This document shows positions 48,920 through 63,700 of a stretch of 64,000 nucleotides of DNA, piece by piece. The notes under the pieces were generated by a model that saw only the letters and a list, made by a program, of their open reading frames with translations, searched no databases and was not told the origin of the DNA. The stretch's first letter is position 1; each line of letters opens with the position of its first letter. The position numbers were made by a program, and so were the translations under genes. Source of the DNA: Edolisoma coerulescens (taxonomy: Eukaryota; Chordata; Aves; Passeriformes; Campephagidae); NCBI GenBank assembly GCA_013397115.1, contig VWZW01004611.1:1-64000 (forward strand). Reading direction: 5' to 3'.

Positions 48920-50459
48920 CAAGGCAGGGGCACAATAAGTGCTTGTTCCAATACACAATCAGAAGCATTGCAAATATTTTCTCAGCATTCATATCTTTGA
49001 TGAGATTAATTGTAACACATGACCTTGCCTGTATCTAAGCAGATGAGATACAGTCAGTAATTTTTCCACACACTTGGCTCAACTTCTGAATTTCAACTGT
49101 GAGAGGAAAACATGATTTTCCCATGACTTCTTAGAAAATTAATTTTTCAGAGACCACCTTTTTTTTTTTTGACACAAACATGTGTCAAACATGTCAGACA
49201 ATGGGAGTTCAGTGCTTACCTTTTTCTGATTTCATATTATCTTTTGTCACATATGTGGGTGTACAACACAGATGAAGTTTGGAGAAAAACAAACAGTCAA
49301 AGAATTCTCCATTTAAACAAGACACTGATACAGTGACCTTTACAAAATGACATTTTTCTTCCAATTACTTGATGGCAAGAACTTTCAGAGCAAAGCTGTG
49401 AAAGCTCTGTTCTGTGGTAAGACCTGGTTTAAGTGGAGTATCTTTCTGGAAGAAAAAAAAATTTAAAAATACATCTTTTTATGAATACATTAAGTTATAC
49501 TGGTGCCTATCAGGAGATAGTTATGCCAAACAAAATATCTGCACTGCTAAGCATCACTGGAGAGGAACATCTGCAGCTCAGACCATGGCCACACAGCCCC
49601 TACCAAGTGGTCTGTCAGAGCCGAGCAGCTGGATGGAGGGAGGCTTTTCCCAGCTCTGCAAGGACTTTCGTCCTGCAGTTACAGAACACAATGTTCATAT
49701 GAATCTTACACACACAGCCATGAGTGTTCAGCCCCAAAACCAGGGGTCAGCAAGCTGTTGGCATCATTTGTGCAGTTTGGCACAATGGGTGCCTACTGGG
49801 CCAAGGGGGACAGGGACCCTCCACCACGCACAAAAAGCCTCTCGTGAGTCCTGCATGTAAATCCACCCTCCACTGGGAATTCGCTCAAAGTTGTGATATA
49901 ATCCCAAATCATTTTGTGTGTACAGCTTTTGAGTAGCCAAAAAGCATGATAGACAAATACTAAGTGGTAGTGCTGCTGCTTATTTTAACTAACTTATACA
50001 TTGTTTCTTAACAATACATATCATTCATCACCCGGTTTTAAAAAAACTTGGAATACATTGGTAACCTCAAACTGCAAGCAGTATTTTCATCTCCTTTCAA
50101 GCTGAGCAGAGAAGGAAGCAACTCCTCCAAGATCAGTAAGAGGCATCAGAACTTTTCCTTGTTTGACAGCCTGTTATGTGATAAGGTAAGAAGTGTCATC
50201 TCGTAGGAACAGGAGCCACCTGCTTCATTCTATGTCTATACTGTACTTGGTGTGAAGGAATCTCCCTAGGGTTCCTAAGTACTATAAAAACTCTAATAAT
50301 GGCCAAGGAGAACACAGACCTGGGATACCAGAACAACATATGGGCTACTGTCCTCAGCAAGCTACTCTACTGCACTGTGTAGAATTGTGGGTTTTATATT
50401 CAAGACATTTGCAAGGGAAGTGAATTTTTTATTAGGAAGTATGATGAACAAGGCAAAAA
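48920..50459. other. Intergenic region between KIF21A and the glucosidase gene
   Basis: About 1.5 kb separates the KIF21A polyadenylation signals from the glucosidase TATA box. It must contain the glucosidase upstream control region. A plus-strand open frame at 49.41-49.86 kb has no recognisable domain. An additional AATAAA on the minus strand lies at 50428-50433. Confidence 0.5.
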
Positions 50460-51620
50460 AAGCAGTTCACATTCACGTGTTTATTTATTACCTACACGAG
50501 CTACAATTTACAGACTGACATTTTCTGAAAAATAAAAACAAAACAACCAAAAAACCTCAATATCCAAACACTGTGTCTGAATCTACATAAAACTTCAAAA
50601 TTTGCAGAATTTACAAATTAATATTCAGAGCAGTTGGGTAAATTATACATCCTCCCTCAATATCCAGGTTCCAAGAGCTTTAAAAGTCATACAGGCACAA
50701 GATAAGATATTTTCTTTATACAACCATCTATTTACATAGCTTTTTCCAATATACGTGGTTCAGTTCTCAAAGTAACTGCCAAGGTTTGCAAAACAGTGTA
50801 TTTAAAATACATTTAGCAGCATATAAAATTAGATAAAAAGGAAAGACCATTTGCTTTAAAAAAAGAAAATGTGAGATGATAGAAACAAATCCATAAGAAA
50901 AATAGATTAAGATGTATTTGTCATGACATTAAGAACACCTAGTCATTGCAGAACATAGGCAAAACACAAATAAAACATAGCCATTTGTGGGCATTGGAGT
51001 TCTAGTCCTGAGCACAGAGTATACACAGCTGCACAACTTTGGTCAACACAGATTATATGCTATCACCACACAAATCATATGGCATCTGCTGTTAGCAGGA
51101 TACACCCATGCCAGGTAGATGTATCGTTAACAGCTTCTTCCCATCTATTATTCACTCCACTTTCCTAACAACAGTGTAAGTGACCTTTAAAATCTTCAAA
51201 ATGCTTCTCATAATCAAAGGCTTATTCCTGGGACAGGTTCTTTCCCCTGCTACCCTAAAATGCAAAACAGCTGATCATACTTGTGAGTGAAATACAGCAG
51301 AGCACTTTTGTTATATATTTCAGGTTATAATTTTGAGATGGTCATTAGAGAAGACTGAATTCCAGTTAATTTAAACTGCAAGTATTACATATGCACACAG
51401 ATTCAGCCATAATATATAGATACACATGTGACTGTTGAGACACAAGCATGTTACCAAGAGGTTATTAAATACAGTACATATTTTAAGGACAGCAGGTCTA
51501 GTGGAAGAGTTCACACATTGTCAGTCCATTCCAGTCATCAGTGTTTACCTAATAAACATGCAGCAAACCGCATAGAGTGCACCTCAAATTGATCAATATA
51601 TTCCTTTATCCCCCGTAATT
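50460..51620 (-). other. KIF21A: KIF21A 3' UTR
   Basis: From the stop codon at 51621-51623 to overlapping AATAAA signals on the minus strand at 50480-50489. The region is A/T-rich, with several AT-rich elements that could affect mRNA stability. The exact cleavage site is inferred. Confidence 0.6.
50480..50489 (-). terminator. KIF21A polyadenylation signals (AATAAATAAA)
   Basis: Two overlapping AATAAA hexamers on the minus strand about 1.13 kb after the stop codon; a third lies at 50428-50433. Confidence 0.6.
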
Positions 51621-51714
51621 TCAATTACTGGCAAGATCTTCACTTGCATCTCCTGTATCTGAGATCTGTCCATCTATTATGTTTCGAGCTTTCCAGATCC
51701 TCACAGTGCGATCA
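51621..51714 (-). CDS. KIF21A: KIF21A terminal coding exon
   Basis: 94 bp encoding DRTVRIWKARNIIDGQISDT, then GDASEDLASN and TGA. The first base completes an Asp codon. The final beta strand closes the propeller; the acidic tail follows. Confidence 0.93.
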
Positions 51715-54700
51715 CTGAAAACCAAAACAAAGCAGCATTAGAGAGCTGTAATTACACTGGGGAAGGCAAGAGGGCAAAGGAGGGCAGCAGAAGCTTCCTT
51801 AAAAGCTAGAGTGGCTTATTCAGAAAGGTACTGTTGGCAAAATAACAATTCTTTAATGGGCATGCAAGGGTTATTCCACCTCCAGGAGACTTTGTAATCT
51901 AACATGTACAACACTGAATATTCCCTAACCTTACCACAGCACTGGCTATAGCCTTTAACCATCTAAGAATGTATAAAGACTTTATGCCTAAGGAAAGTAA
52001 AATCCTACTCCCGTATACCAAATTTTCTAAAATGGTAATAGATTTAAGTAGATTGACAGTAGAGGAGAGCTTCCACCATATTTGCAGCTCAGCAGACCAC
52101 AGGCAGAATTAGGGACAGACTCAACAGGACAGGACTACTTCCTGTCATTAAAAAAGTGTGAAATGTTGTAACAGGTTAAATCAAACATCAAACATGCTCA
52201 ATTTGCACAAGAGGTGTCAGTCTATTATAAATAAAAAAGCACAAAAGAACCGCAAGACAACATGAAGTCCTAATTCACCAACAAAAAATACCCAACAAAC
52301 CCAAACCCCTTTGCAAGTGCTAGATAGCATATACCAGTGAGCTGGTGCTTAGAAGCCCAGACTGTAATTCTGTACTTCTGGAAAAAAAATCACTATTTAC
52401 ACAATTTTAAAGTATGTGTAAATAAAGTATCACATAGAATGTGTTACAAAACTCTATTATAATTTAGAAGTAAAATAAAGAGTTAGTCTTGTTAAATAGC
52501 AATTTATTCCATGAAAGGGAAGTTATGAATTTCTCATAAACATTAACATGAGTGACTAGCCAACATTGATTCATATATTTCTCACAACCCCCTGAAAAGA
52601 AACCAGCAGGCAGAGCAGACTTTGTGACGGTTAGAAGTGTTTTCTGACTTGTGCCTCCATTTCACTGTAAATTGTTAGGAACACTAAATTTTTTAGACCT
52701 TAAGCCCACTGCTAGAAATGCCAAAAGGCTGTAATTTTTTTTTATGACAAAAAAAAAAGAATGAATTTCAGATGCATGTATGTTCTAAATGGATTAATAA
52801 TCTTTAGGCAAACAGAGACATAAGCTTTGACATCTCTACCCCTACCTATTAGTGCTTAAACACAGACTACCAAATATGAAAACCTGGCAACTTTGAAATC
52901 CTGCTATGATTCAGAAAGACCTGCTTTTAATTCAGAAGGCCAGAAGCTTCCACAATTGGCACTAGAATGTAACACGTCAGCTTTCACAGCTCCTGCGCTC
53001 AGACTGCGCCACAAAGAGGCTCTGTTGCCGTCTCCTGCACGTTCTCCATAACAAGGTATTTTCCTTGGTCAACTCCCCTGAGGTTTCAGGTCCTCAATTT
53101 GCTCACTTTTACTGAGGAAACAAATATTCAAATCAAGGTGTTTACAGGACAGTAGGATGGCTTGCAAAGCTTCTACTGTATGCCAGCACTTAAAAACAAA
53201 CCAACCAACTGACCAGGTGCCATGGCTTTTAGATTTTCCATAGGTCAGGAATGAGTCCTACCAGGAAACAGTCCAACTGTAGAGACAAGCTTATAAAGTT
53301 CTCAAGTATTGCCAAATTCTCCCTGCCATCCTGTAGATCAGTGGTCTCCAAACTTTTTTTGATCATGCACCCCTACTACTAAAATTTTTAAGCCCACACT
53401 GCTATGTGTATTTATTAATTATATACACTTACCACTGAATTCTAATAATTTATTCTAGCACCCCACTGGGGCATGTTGTGCATCCCCTGGGGTGCAAGCA
53501 GCTCACTTTGGAGATGGCTGTGGTAGATCATTAGCACTGAGGGGTACAGAATGGACCAGGTCTCCCGATCCTTTCTATGAAGTGACTTACACATGTCCTA
53601 AACGCACGTGCACGGACAGAATTCTAGCAGGGGACATAGAAAAGAAAAATTCATGGAGAAGAACTCACTCTGCTGCTGTGAAAATCTGGCTGGAGTTGGT
53701 GCAGATGGCATTTATAGGGCTGTCATGTCCCTTCATCTCCCCAATGGGTGCGAAGGTATCCACATTCCAGAGCTTGAGGATGCCTCCCCTGCAGCCACTG
53801 AGTAGAACTGGCACTCCGGGCACCAGGCCAAGAGCACAAACCCAGTCCTTATGAGCATTAGGAACTTGCTGAAAGAGAGAAGGCAGGCAAGTCTCACAGG
53901 GCTGCAAAAAATTCCAGAGGAACAAGCACAGAAGTGGAAAAATCCCAAGTTGTAAGCCTGATTCCTGCCCTGCCCCAATTTTGCTACATGGCTCTGGGTG
54001 GCTTCTCCACCTTTAGAGTGAGGAGAGTGCTAACTTCCAAGAGGCTTTTTCTATACCATGAGTTTGTTTCTTTTTGTGAAATAGTACTGCAAAACAAGAA
54101 GAAAATCTAATATGTACAGCTGACCTAACGTGGAACAGAAATCAGTTCAGGATAATGCTAAGTCTGCATGTTTTCAAATGCATATTTGAATGCATCTTTG
54201 AACATACGGTCTCTGTATATGTTTCAAGTCTGTCTGTAAAACTGCTATAAAACACATAAAAAGAAAACCCAAAATACTGCTCAAAAGTACACCAGGAAGA
54301 CAGAAGCTGTTTCTATATTTACCTTCTTGCTTTCTTCTTTTCCCACTACACATTATAAATTGATTTTGTGATGTTGCACTTCACAAAAACACATTAATTC
54401 TTTATTGAGGAAGGGCACTAGCATTTTACTTCTAATTCAGAAAGCAAAATGCTGCACAGCCCAGCTGAGAACAACATCCTTTTGGTAGCAACAAATAAAT
54501 ATATATATGGGGAAAATAAAAATATGGGGAAATAATAGCCCAAGTTTGCTGTCTTTTGGGGGGACCAAAAGTGGCTTTTCTGCAGTGTGGTTTGGTAGGA
54601 ACTGCTTTGCTTTGCTGCACTGCTCATAATGGTGCACATTCAGCTTTCTAGGATCATCTTGGTGTTTCATCTACAATATACACAGCTACCACAGCACTGG

Positions 54701-57700
54701 TAGTCTGGTTTTGCTGCACTTCAAGAAACTAGGAGAGGGGGTAGTTGTGGTTCTTATAAATCCCAATTTTGTCACAGCAGGATTTTGTGACTTGGGATGT
54801 ATAACACCAAGTGAAGTAGATGATATCCAAATCCTTTGAATAGCATGCTTGTTAAGTGATTTTCATCAGTTATAGAGGATCAGACCTGTTCAACATGAGT
54901 ATGCCAAACCAGGACCCCTGATGCAACATTAGCATTTATACTGTAAAGCAACTCAGCTCTGTTTCAGGTTTTGGTTGATGGGTAGATTAAGGAGAGCAGC
55001 TGTTCAATCTGCAACCTTGGAGATTTTGAAAACTCAGCTTGGCAAGGCTTTGAGAAACCAGACCTAACTACAAAGCTGGCCTTGCTTGGACCAGCAGGAC
55101 AACTTCACATTGTGTGACCTCCAGTCGGCCCTTCCACCCTGAATTATCACATGATTAGCAAAGTAACAGCACTTCTCATTCCCTAAAAAAGACAATGAAT
55201 AAAAATTATTTATATTCTGTCAAACGCTTCAGTCCCACCTCCTTGAAAAACATACAGCATTTTATAGAAATAGAAAGCAAGAAGAAAGTGTGAGATTATT
55301 TTTATCAATTTCTACTTTTAAAACCAACAAACAAACGGGAATGCAAACTAGAGAAATTATGAAATGCACATATACCAAAAGGAAAACAAGAAAAGTGATA
55401 TAACTAGTCCAATTTACATACTTCTTCACCCTGGTCCTGTATTCTTTCTGATGTTAAATTAATTGCAATAGCAAAAATGCATATTGCATAATATTTTAAT
55501 GAGCCTAAAATGCAAGAGTGAAGACACTTCTTGCAACTTTCATGAAGTCCTTCTGAGAATACAAAATCTTTCCAGTTCCTATGGTTTTGGTACAAGCTGC
55601 TTTTTTCTGGGCATTTTTCTGGGCAGACAGATGTGAGGGGCAGATGTCCCAACATGGCCAAGTGAAGATTTTCTGTAAGAAGCTAAATTTATGAATCCTT
55701 ATTTTAACTGTGAAGCCTTCATAGTATTCTGAAAAGGAACTGGCACCCAACTGGACGATTTTGAATTAAGGCCAAGCAAGTTTATATATTTATGGAATAC
55801 TAAGTATACTCATATAGAAATTTTCTTTTTAAAGTAGCCAGTCCATTATTTTCTCATGTCCCAATACTTTTAAATTCTATTTGTTTCCTTGCTACCAGTC
55901 TTCATATTAAATGCATGCTCCTCCTTTCCCCCAAAATTATTGCAAAAACAGCACTCTCTTCTGGTATTTGTTTTTCTGCCTTCCTGTTCTCGCTCAGTCC
56001 CAAGTTAATTAATCACACCTACACCTTGAGAACCTCTCATAAGACTTAAAAGAACAGATCAGCTTATAGCAGGTAGACAAAAATCAAAGTTCTTCATGCC
56101 AAACAAATTGCAAATTCCCTGAATTTGAGGTCCTTTGACACCTGCTCCCTTTTTTTTCCTTTTTACGTAACAAAAACACAGAGCAAATGTGTTCTGACAG
56201 CAAGCATTATTATGAGTGTGTTGTATACATGATGTAACACATGCACTGTATAAGGAGGTGAATCTAAGGAGTAAGAACAGGTGGAGTGAGATAGGCTGTA
56301 AAACCTCTCCAAAAGAAAATATTCTGTAGCCTGACCTAAAGTATTGTTTCTCACTACTGAGTTCCCAATCCAAAATTTACTAACTTGTCAAAGACATGTA
56401 TCCAATGATTCCAGTCACAGATGAGGCAAGTGCTGCTTTTATTCTGAAGCAGAAAAACAAACCCCACATACTCAGAGCCAAAATAGGATAACCACTTCAT
56501 CAGAATTTCCTGATGCTACACTCACAGAAAAGCAACTGCATGTAAAGAGCAAGTGCATTATTGATTTCTTTCTTAGTCAGTGCTCTACGCCTTCCCTATT
56601 AAAAGCACCAGTGTCTATGTGAATAGTCATTGTATGAGCCTGAACATTTACACAGCCTGAAAACAGTTCTACAGCGTGACTGTCACAGCAGCTGCATGAT
56701 TTTTTTCATTACCTGAAGAAGGTCTTTTTGAGACAAATCCCATTTCTTAATTCCATTATCTCTGGATCCACTAAAAAGGTTATCGCCCATAATAGCAAGT
56801 GCTTCAATGCCATCATAATGAGGAGGTTCAAAATTGTGTGTAGGACTTACACTTCCAAGAGCCCCTTCAGTCACATCAAACATCTAAAATAAATAATAAA
56901 ATATGTTATGTGAAATTTTCTGCCATCTTACCGGCTTGAAAGTCATGCAGCAAATAACTCCAGGGAAAAAACTTGGGAAGTCTTATTACAGGCCACTGTA
57001 TCATGATGTATATTCGACAGAATTTATCTACCAGAACCACTCCTTTCTCCTCTTCCACCTCTTGCCTGAAGTGTGAATACTCCACTGACTTCAGAGAAGA
57101 CTGCTCTGGGAAGAAGTACTAATACTACTGGAATATCATATACACAACAGCTTCAGAGGAAGGGCCCATATGTACCCTGTGTGGTGGGCTAGAGAAACGA
57201 AGCTCATGAGTGAGTTTGGGAAACATAACTCACAGTGGGAGAAGTGCACAGGTCAGTAGCTTCAGAAAGAGGCATTAATGTATTTTTCTGGACAAGTTGT
57301 TTTGGTAAGGGTTACATATTGTTACACACTGATGCTTTCATGGACTAGACACACCTCTCTCCTTGCCTGTGCTCCAAGAATGGGGTGTTAAAACACACTC
57401 TTTAAATAAGGTTGTTTTAACAATTTAAGGCATAATAAATCCCATCAGGTCTTTGTTCCTAGAGCTGCAGTGTAAGCAATCCTGTTTCATTTTGCATTGT
57501 AGGGAGCCAGAACTCACCCAGTGAGATGGAGCTGAAAAGGAACAGATGAGCCCTAACTTTTTAAACCACCAGCTCCGTTTCACAAGCAAATGTCAAACTT
57601 CATCCTCTATTATTTGCTCTTTATTGGCCTTTTAGAGTGAATAAGCTTGACAGCAGAAAAGGGAGAGCTTGGTAGTGTAAAATAATACCTTGTGAGCGAA

Positions 57701-60700
57701 AGGTATTTTAAAAGTTACCGCATTGAATTAACATGCATCAGTTCCAATTGTAACAAAAAAAATTGCAATGATAAACCAGAAAAATCAGGTACATAGAAAT
57801 GACTAATATTACTGACTCAGTAGACAAGACAGTAGCTTCCTGTGACAGTATCTGTCACCAGACCTAGTAGCCCAGCAGACCCACCCATGCAGAGAACCAC
57901 AGATTGTTAAGGGGTTAAAATGGACCTTAAAGATCATCTAGTCCCGACCCCTCTTCGGTAGTAGGGACACCTCCCACTATACCAGGCTGCTCAAGGCCTT
58001 ATTCAGCCTGGCTTTGAACACTGCCAGCACTGGGGCATCCACAACCTCACTGGGCAACCTGTTTCAGTGTCTCACCACCTTCACAGTGAAAAATTTCATC
58101 CTAATATCATAACCTAAATTTCCCCTTTTCCAATCTGTACTCATTACTCCTTGTTCTATCACTGCAGTTCCTGATGAAGAGTCCCTCTCTGGCTTCCCAG
58201 TAAGCTCTCTTCTGATAGTGGAAGGTTATGACACAACCTCCTCTTCTCCAGGCCGAACAGAAGCATCGAGAATTCGTAGGTAGCTGCACTGACTATACAC
58301 ATACAGATCATTTTTACTATCCAAAGTGGCTTGACAATGCTGGAGGCATTCACTTTGCAGAACACACACTACTCTGCAGCACACAGACGTGGCTGAAACA
58401 TCCCTGGACATTCTAGTGGTGTAAGTCAAGAGGTAGGCAGACTTAGGAGGATTTACGCAGCCTGGCCACAGAAAAGGAACACACAAGAAGGACAGATAAA
58501 CTTCTCTGACTGTTGACAGCTTTGTTTTCCAGAAGCCCTCCCACCTCCTTGCTTGTCACATGAGTTCACAGCATGACAAACTTGCATTATATGATGACAT
58601 CCTGTTGTTCCCACTGAGGTCCTTCACTCACTACCAGGATGGCAGCTCATAACTAACCCAATATGCTGAACTGTGCAGAAAAGTAATTCTCAAAGTGTCT
58701 GCCTCTGTCTCCCCATTGCCCAAGAATCCCCTGGCCTCTAACCACAGGGACACTGCTGATAGGATTCGAATCCACAGCCCAAACTGTCAAACTGTGCACC
58801 AACCTCTCACGCAGTTTTTTGTATCTGGCAGAGTGCACAGCATCCAAGAATTGTAGAATAATATGAAAAAAAGAAAGCCCAGCTCAGTGAGAAAGCTCAC
58901 ACAGGTTCTGGCTCCTGCTCCACCCCCAGCTGTGTTCATACACTTTTTCCAGTGCGTGAGAAGGATAGAAACAAAACAAAGGGTACCCCCTCATAACAAG
59001 CTCGGGTTTCTTGCTTGTTCTCTCTTTGGCCTCATGCATCACACATTCTTTGCAGTGTGAGGGTCAGCTTTATGGATGATCTACAGTTCCCACAGTCTGG
59101 TGATTTGGGTGTAGCCCTGAGAAACAGGAGCTTGTGGGTTCAAATAGCCACTGGCTGAGGTGAGCCAAAAAAAAAAAGAAAAAGACAAAACCAAATAACG
59201 CCCTCCTCCCAAAAAACAGATTCCGTATCCTTGAGTGCCAAGAAGCAGAAAGGTACACTGGCCACCTTGGTTGAGAAGTGCTGACCTCACTCTCCCCTTT
59301 CCCACATCAGAACTTGGGTAACACTTCAGGAAGAGCCTGGGCTAAACCCTAGACTGCCTTATGTAAGGAACACACAGGTGTCTCTGCTGAAACAATTAGG
59401 TCTGCACTCCAAAACAGAGGCCCTGACTTAAGATACTTTAAAGAGCTAAATGTTACTTAAAAAGTAGATTTCTCCAAGACTTCATACACCTGACATCCAG
59501 TTTAATGGGGATTAAGAAAAAGCTTAACTAGAGACAATCATACATCCATCTTCCTTCATGAAACAAAAAAAGCACTGAAGTGGTGTTTATTATGCCTGAA
59601 AATTATTCATGATCCATGACTGGTGAGTTAATTTCCATCTTGGCCATCACATTTTGAATGTGGAGACGTAAGTCACTTCTGCTGAAGCCTGCATCCCATG
59701 CTAATGTGCCAAGTTAAGCAAATACTGCTGGTTTACCTTTATATAATGATCCTTTGAACCAGTGACAATAAGATCTTGCCCATTGGAAATCTGATCGACA
59801 GTAAGGCACATAACAGGACCCTGGTGACCAGTTAGCTTTCCTGTAGACTGAAATCTTCAAGGATAAGAGAAGAAATGAGGATTTTGTTAATTTTTCATAT
59901 ATCCAGTACACTCCATAGCACAGTTTCTGACAGAATGGATCTTTTTATTTTCCCTGTGTCTTCTGTACTCATCATCTGGTTTACAATTGTTCATATCCAT
60001 GGATAAATATTAAATCTAGGTTAAATATAACAAAACCCTTATATTTATGTAAAATAAGAATTTTAACATTTAAAACTAAAGATGAATCAGTCCCCTCATA
60101 AGTATTTTCTGTATTTTGAATGCACTCTTTGGGAGCAGGTTCTGTTTGGAAAAGTGTAATTATAGTGCAGCTATCATAATCCCATATTATATTAATTACT
60201 TCCATTGGCTTCCATCATCTCATCAACAATTACTAGTCAGGATTCCTGTACTCACCTTACAAGAGTGTGTTTTGTAGTGCCTGTGAAACAAAACCTTGTG
60301 TTTTTCCAGTCATTTTTACTGAAATGATTCACCATAACCTTAACGCATGAGAAAATCATTATCTCAGTAACCACCACAGATGGATTATCTGATCAGTAAC
60401 TTGACCATATTTTGCCCAGGTTATGGACACTACCATAGAGAAGAAATACTTCACTGACTGTTTCATATGCACAACTTGGCTGCCTATGCATATGTGATCA
60501 CCTAAAGAACATTCTCTTCTGCTGGCGTTCAGTACCTTTTCAGGTCCCACATCCTCACTGAGTTTCCAGCAGCTGCATAGAGGAATGTGCCAGTTGGATT
60601 TAGTGCAATTTGATTGATCTGGTTCTCTCCAGCTGGGATAGCGACTGTTCTGTTAGTACTTCCTGAACATGCATCAGCAGGCATAGCTTGGCCTGAAGAC

Positions 60701-63700
60701 CTGAGTACAGAGAAGAAGAAGAAAAAGGAAAAAAAAGGAAAAAACCCAAATTCTACAGTTTGTTTGCCATACTTTGTATACTGCCTAAAAACAAACCTAT
60801 TTCACTGAGCAAAAAAGGCTACAAGCCAATTATGAATACTGAACATCTGATAAAACTCTAGATGCAAATTGTTTTGTGCTCCCATATATTGCTGGTGCCC
60901 CATACTGACTTAGCCTGAACATATAAAGAAAGCTTCCATTCCCAACAGTGTACTTATATCACACTGTACTGCACTACTGAATTAAATATAATAAAATATA
61001 TCTACAACTAAGACTCATTTGAACTCTTGGCATCTGAGGTTCAGCATACTCACGTCAATGTCCGAATGCACTTCGCAGAATCTCTGATGTCCCACACCTT
61101 GATATAGGAGGTTGAGACTGTGAAGACCAGGCTAGTGTAGTTGCAGTATTTAATAGAAACAACATTATTTGGATGACCCCCTAAAGACATAATCTCTTGT
61201 CCAGTTACCAGATTCCAGACTTTACAGGTACGATCTAAATAAAGACAAACAAAAAGGGGAAAAATACTAACAATAATAATAAAAAAAACCACAGAAAAAT
61301 CTCATGTTTTTCCTAAACTCAGTTATTTAAAAAAAAAGTACACGCATTCATTTGCACTCATACATTTTCCTCCATTTCTGTAGACACCGCAGAAAAACAG
61401 CTAAATTAAGTAGGTCTTAAAAAATACACACAGGCATCCATATATCATCATCAAAACTAAGCAAGGGTAATCATTTAATGTGCATTCAAGATCTGCATAT
61501 TAGCTCCCAAAGCATTTTAAAAGGATAAAAACCTCAAGGGAAGTGAAAATACAGACAATTTAGAGGCTGTAAAGTGTGGATGATGACAGATGAAGAGAAA
61601 AATCCAATTTTTAATTCAAAAATTCATTATCAAAAACATAGTTCAGGATGAGTTTTGAGGCTTAGTATGGCCGAGTTCTGACTGCCACAACAAAAACTAC
61701 AAAGATGAGAAGTGATCCAAACTCTTCAGTGTATTGGGGGCCTCTGAAAATCCCAGCAGAGAGTGCTTTAGTCACTGTTTTGATTCCATAGCAAAGGAAT
61801 TCAAATACTGCAACCTTTTATGTGTTGAAACCCCAAAGGCATAGAAGTTTTCAAGAAATCTGCAACACTATTGGCAAGAACAGGAAACTCTCCTTGCTGC
61901 ACCATGTCTGTATCACTCCATGTATTTTAGACATACATTTATACTGAAATAAGTACTGGAAGGATGAAGAGAAAGCCTTGTGTATAGACACTAGTTACGA
62001 CAGCATAAAGGTAAGTATACCAAGAGCTGTCCGCCACTTTAAAATACCAACTACCAAGGTCAAAGATCTGCAATGCACATGAGAACTTACTGGCATTTCT
62101 GAATTTGTCTGCAAGTACTATCTGATGTCAGTGAGCCAAGACTTTCTGCTTCAGCAACCATTTCCAAAAAATTTAACCGTATTTAATTAAACAGCTGTCT
62201 ACGCTCTTGTGTAGAAGTGTACTTGGTAAACTCCCCTCCAAAAATATATACAAGAAAGATTCTCCCATAAGTTTGGGAAGCTAGGATATGACTTGAAAAA
62301 AGTAAATATTTGGAGCATCTGCAAACATCCATCTGTTAAAAAAAATTAAAAATTGTCAAACCAAAACTTTAGAATACAGATCTGGATGTAAAATAAAATT
62401 TTAAAGTGTACTTTTCTTCTTCACATAGCCACTAAATAAAAAATCTCAACAGAAATCAACTAAGTAACATTTACAAAATCTAAATCAATGTCCTTTTTTG
62501 CAATTCTACACACTTGGACAAATGTTGAAATGTTGGCTTAAAACTTGCAAGATCAGAAGTTTGCCAACTCGCTCAAAGTGTGTGATTTGGTATTTTTAAC
62601 AGCCAGGGAGTAGAACAGCCACAGAAACCATGCTTGAATATTAGCAGTGGAAGACCTGCATCTGATGGGGTTATCTACTATGCTAATATGGGGATAAAAT
62701 GGATGTCCTGAAGTTTCAAGTTTTATTCATTATGTGAACTAGTGAAAAGGAGAGTCTCCCTGTCAACAGGTGTCAACTTCTTCCCAGCCACTCTAGTTCA
62801 TCTTAGCTTTGATACTTTCAGGAAAAAAAAGTCTGCCATAGTTTCAGCTGCATATAGGAATATAACAAGTCCTTTACCATAAGTGCTTTATGAAAGGCCC
62901 AGAGAAAAAGCACAACATACAAAATTCACTTTTTGAGCAATATTAAAATGGGTGTTTGTGAAAAGTAACCATTGAGGTCTGGTGGTGTTATCTTCAAGCC
63001 AAACTGAGCAATGACAACAGAAATTCATTACAGACAGGAGGAAAATGTTTTCTTCAAAACACTGCTTCTACCAGTTTGAAAAGTTCATAGAGTGACTGCA
63101 CCATCCAGTATGGAATTTAGTGACTACTAAAATCCCAGGCCCTCCCACAACAGCCATACAGTTCTTATAACAACAAAGGATAGGCAACAAGATGCACAGA
63201 GGAAGCAGAAGACACTCTTAGATGAAGAAGATACCTCAAAGAACCAACTGTTGCATGAAGGGTATTCAAACTGTGCAGCAGAGCCAGAAATGTGCCAATT
63301 CCCACCTCCACCCTCACCCTGAAACAATTACTTTGCATTGCATATCATGTGTGTACATGCTACCACAACTGCTTCCATCATATCACTCAACAAATGTTAA
63401 TGTTACTGCTTTTTGTGGTTTTCCACTACAAATAAACAGCCAAATACTACACATTGGAGTTAGAAACCTGTAGATAATTACTGTAAATCCCTCTTCAGCT
63501 TATGTTGAGAAACAGACCCTTACAATTTTCTACTGTGTTTACAGCACTAAGAACAAATTAAGAATTTCACAACACCCCGAGTTGTCAAAGCAGCCTCTGT
63601 AGGCAGCAGAGGTGCACGGAGCTTGCCCAACCTTTAGATCCAGTGAAGAGAAGATCATCAGTTGCATCAACACAAAGCACAGCCTTGGTATGTCCCTCAG

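Noticed and set aside
49414..49860. 148-codon plus-strand open frame between the two genes
   Set aside because: No recognisable domain and no conserved neighbours; treated as intergenic chance frame.
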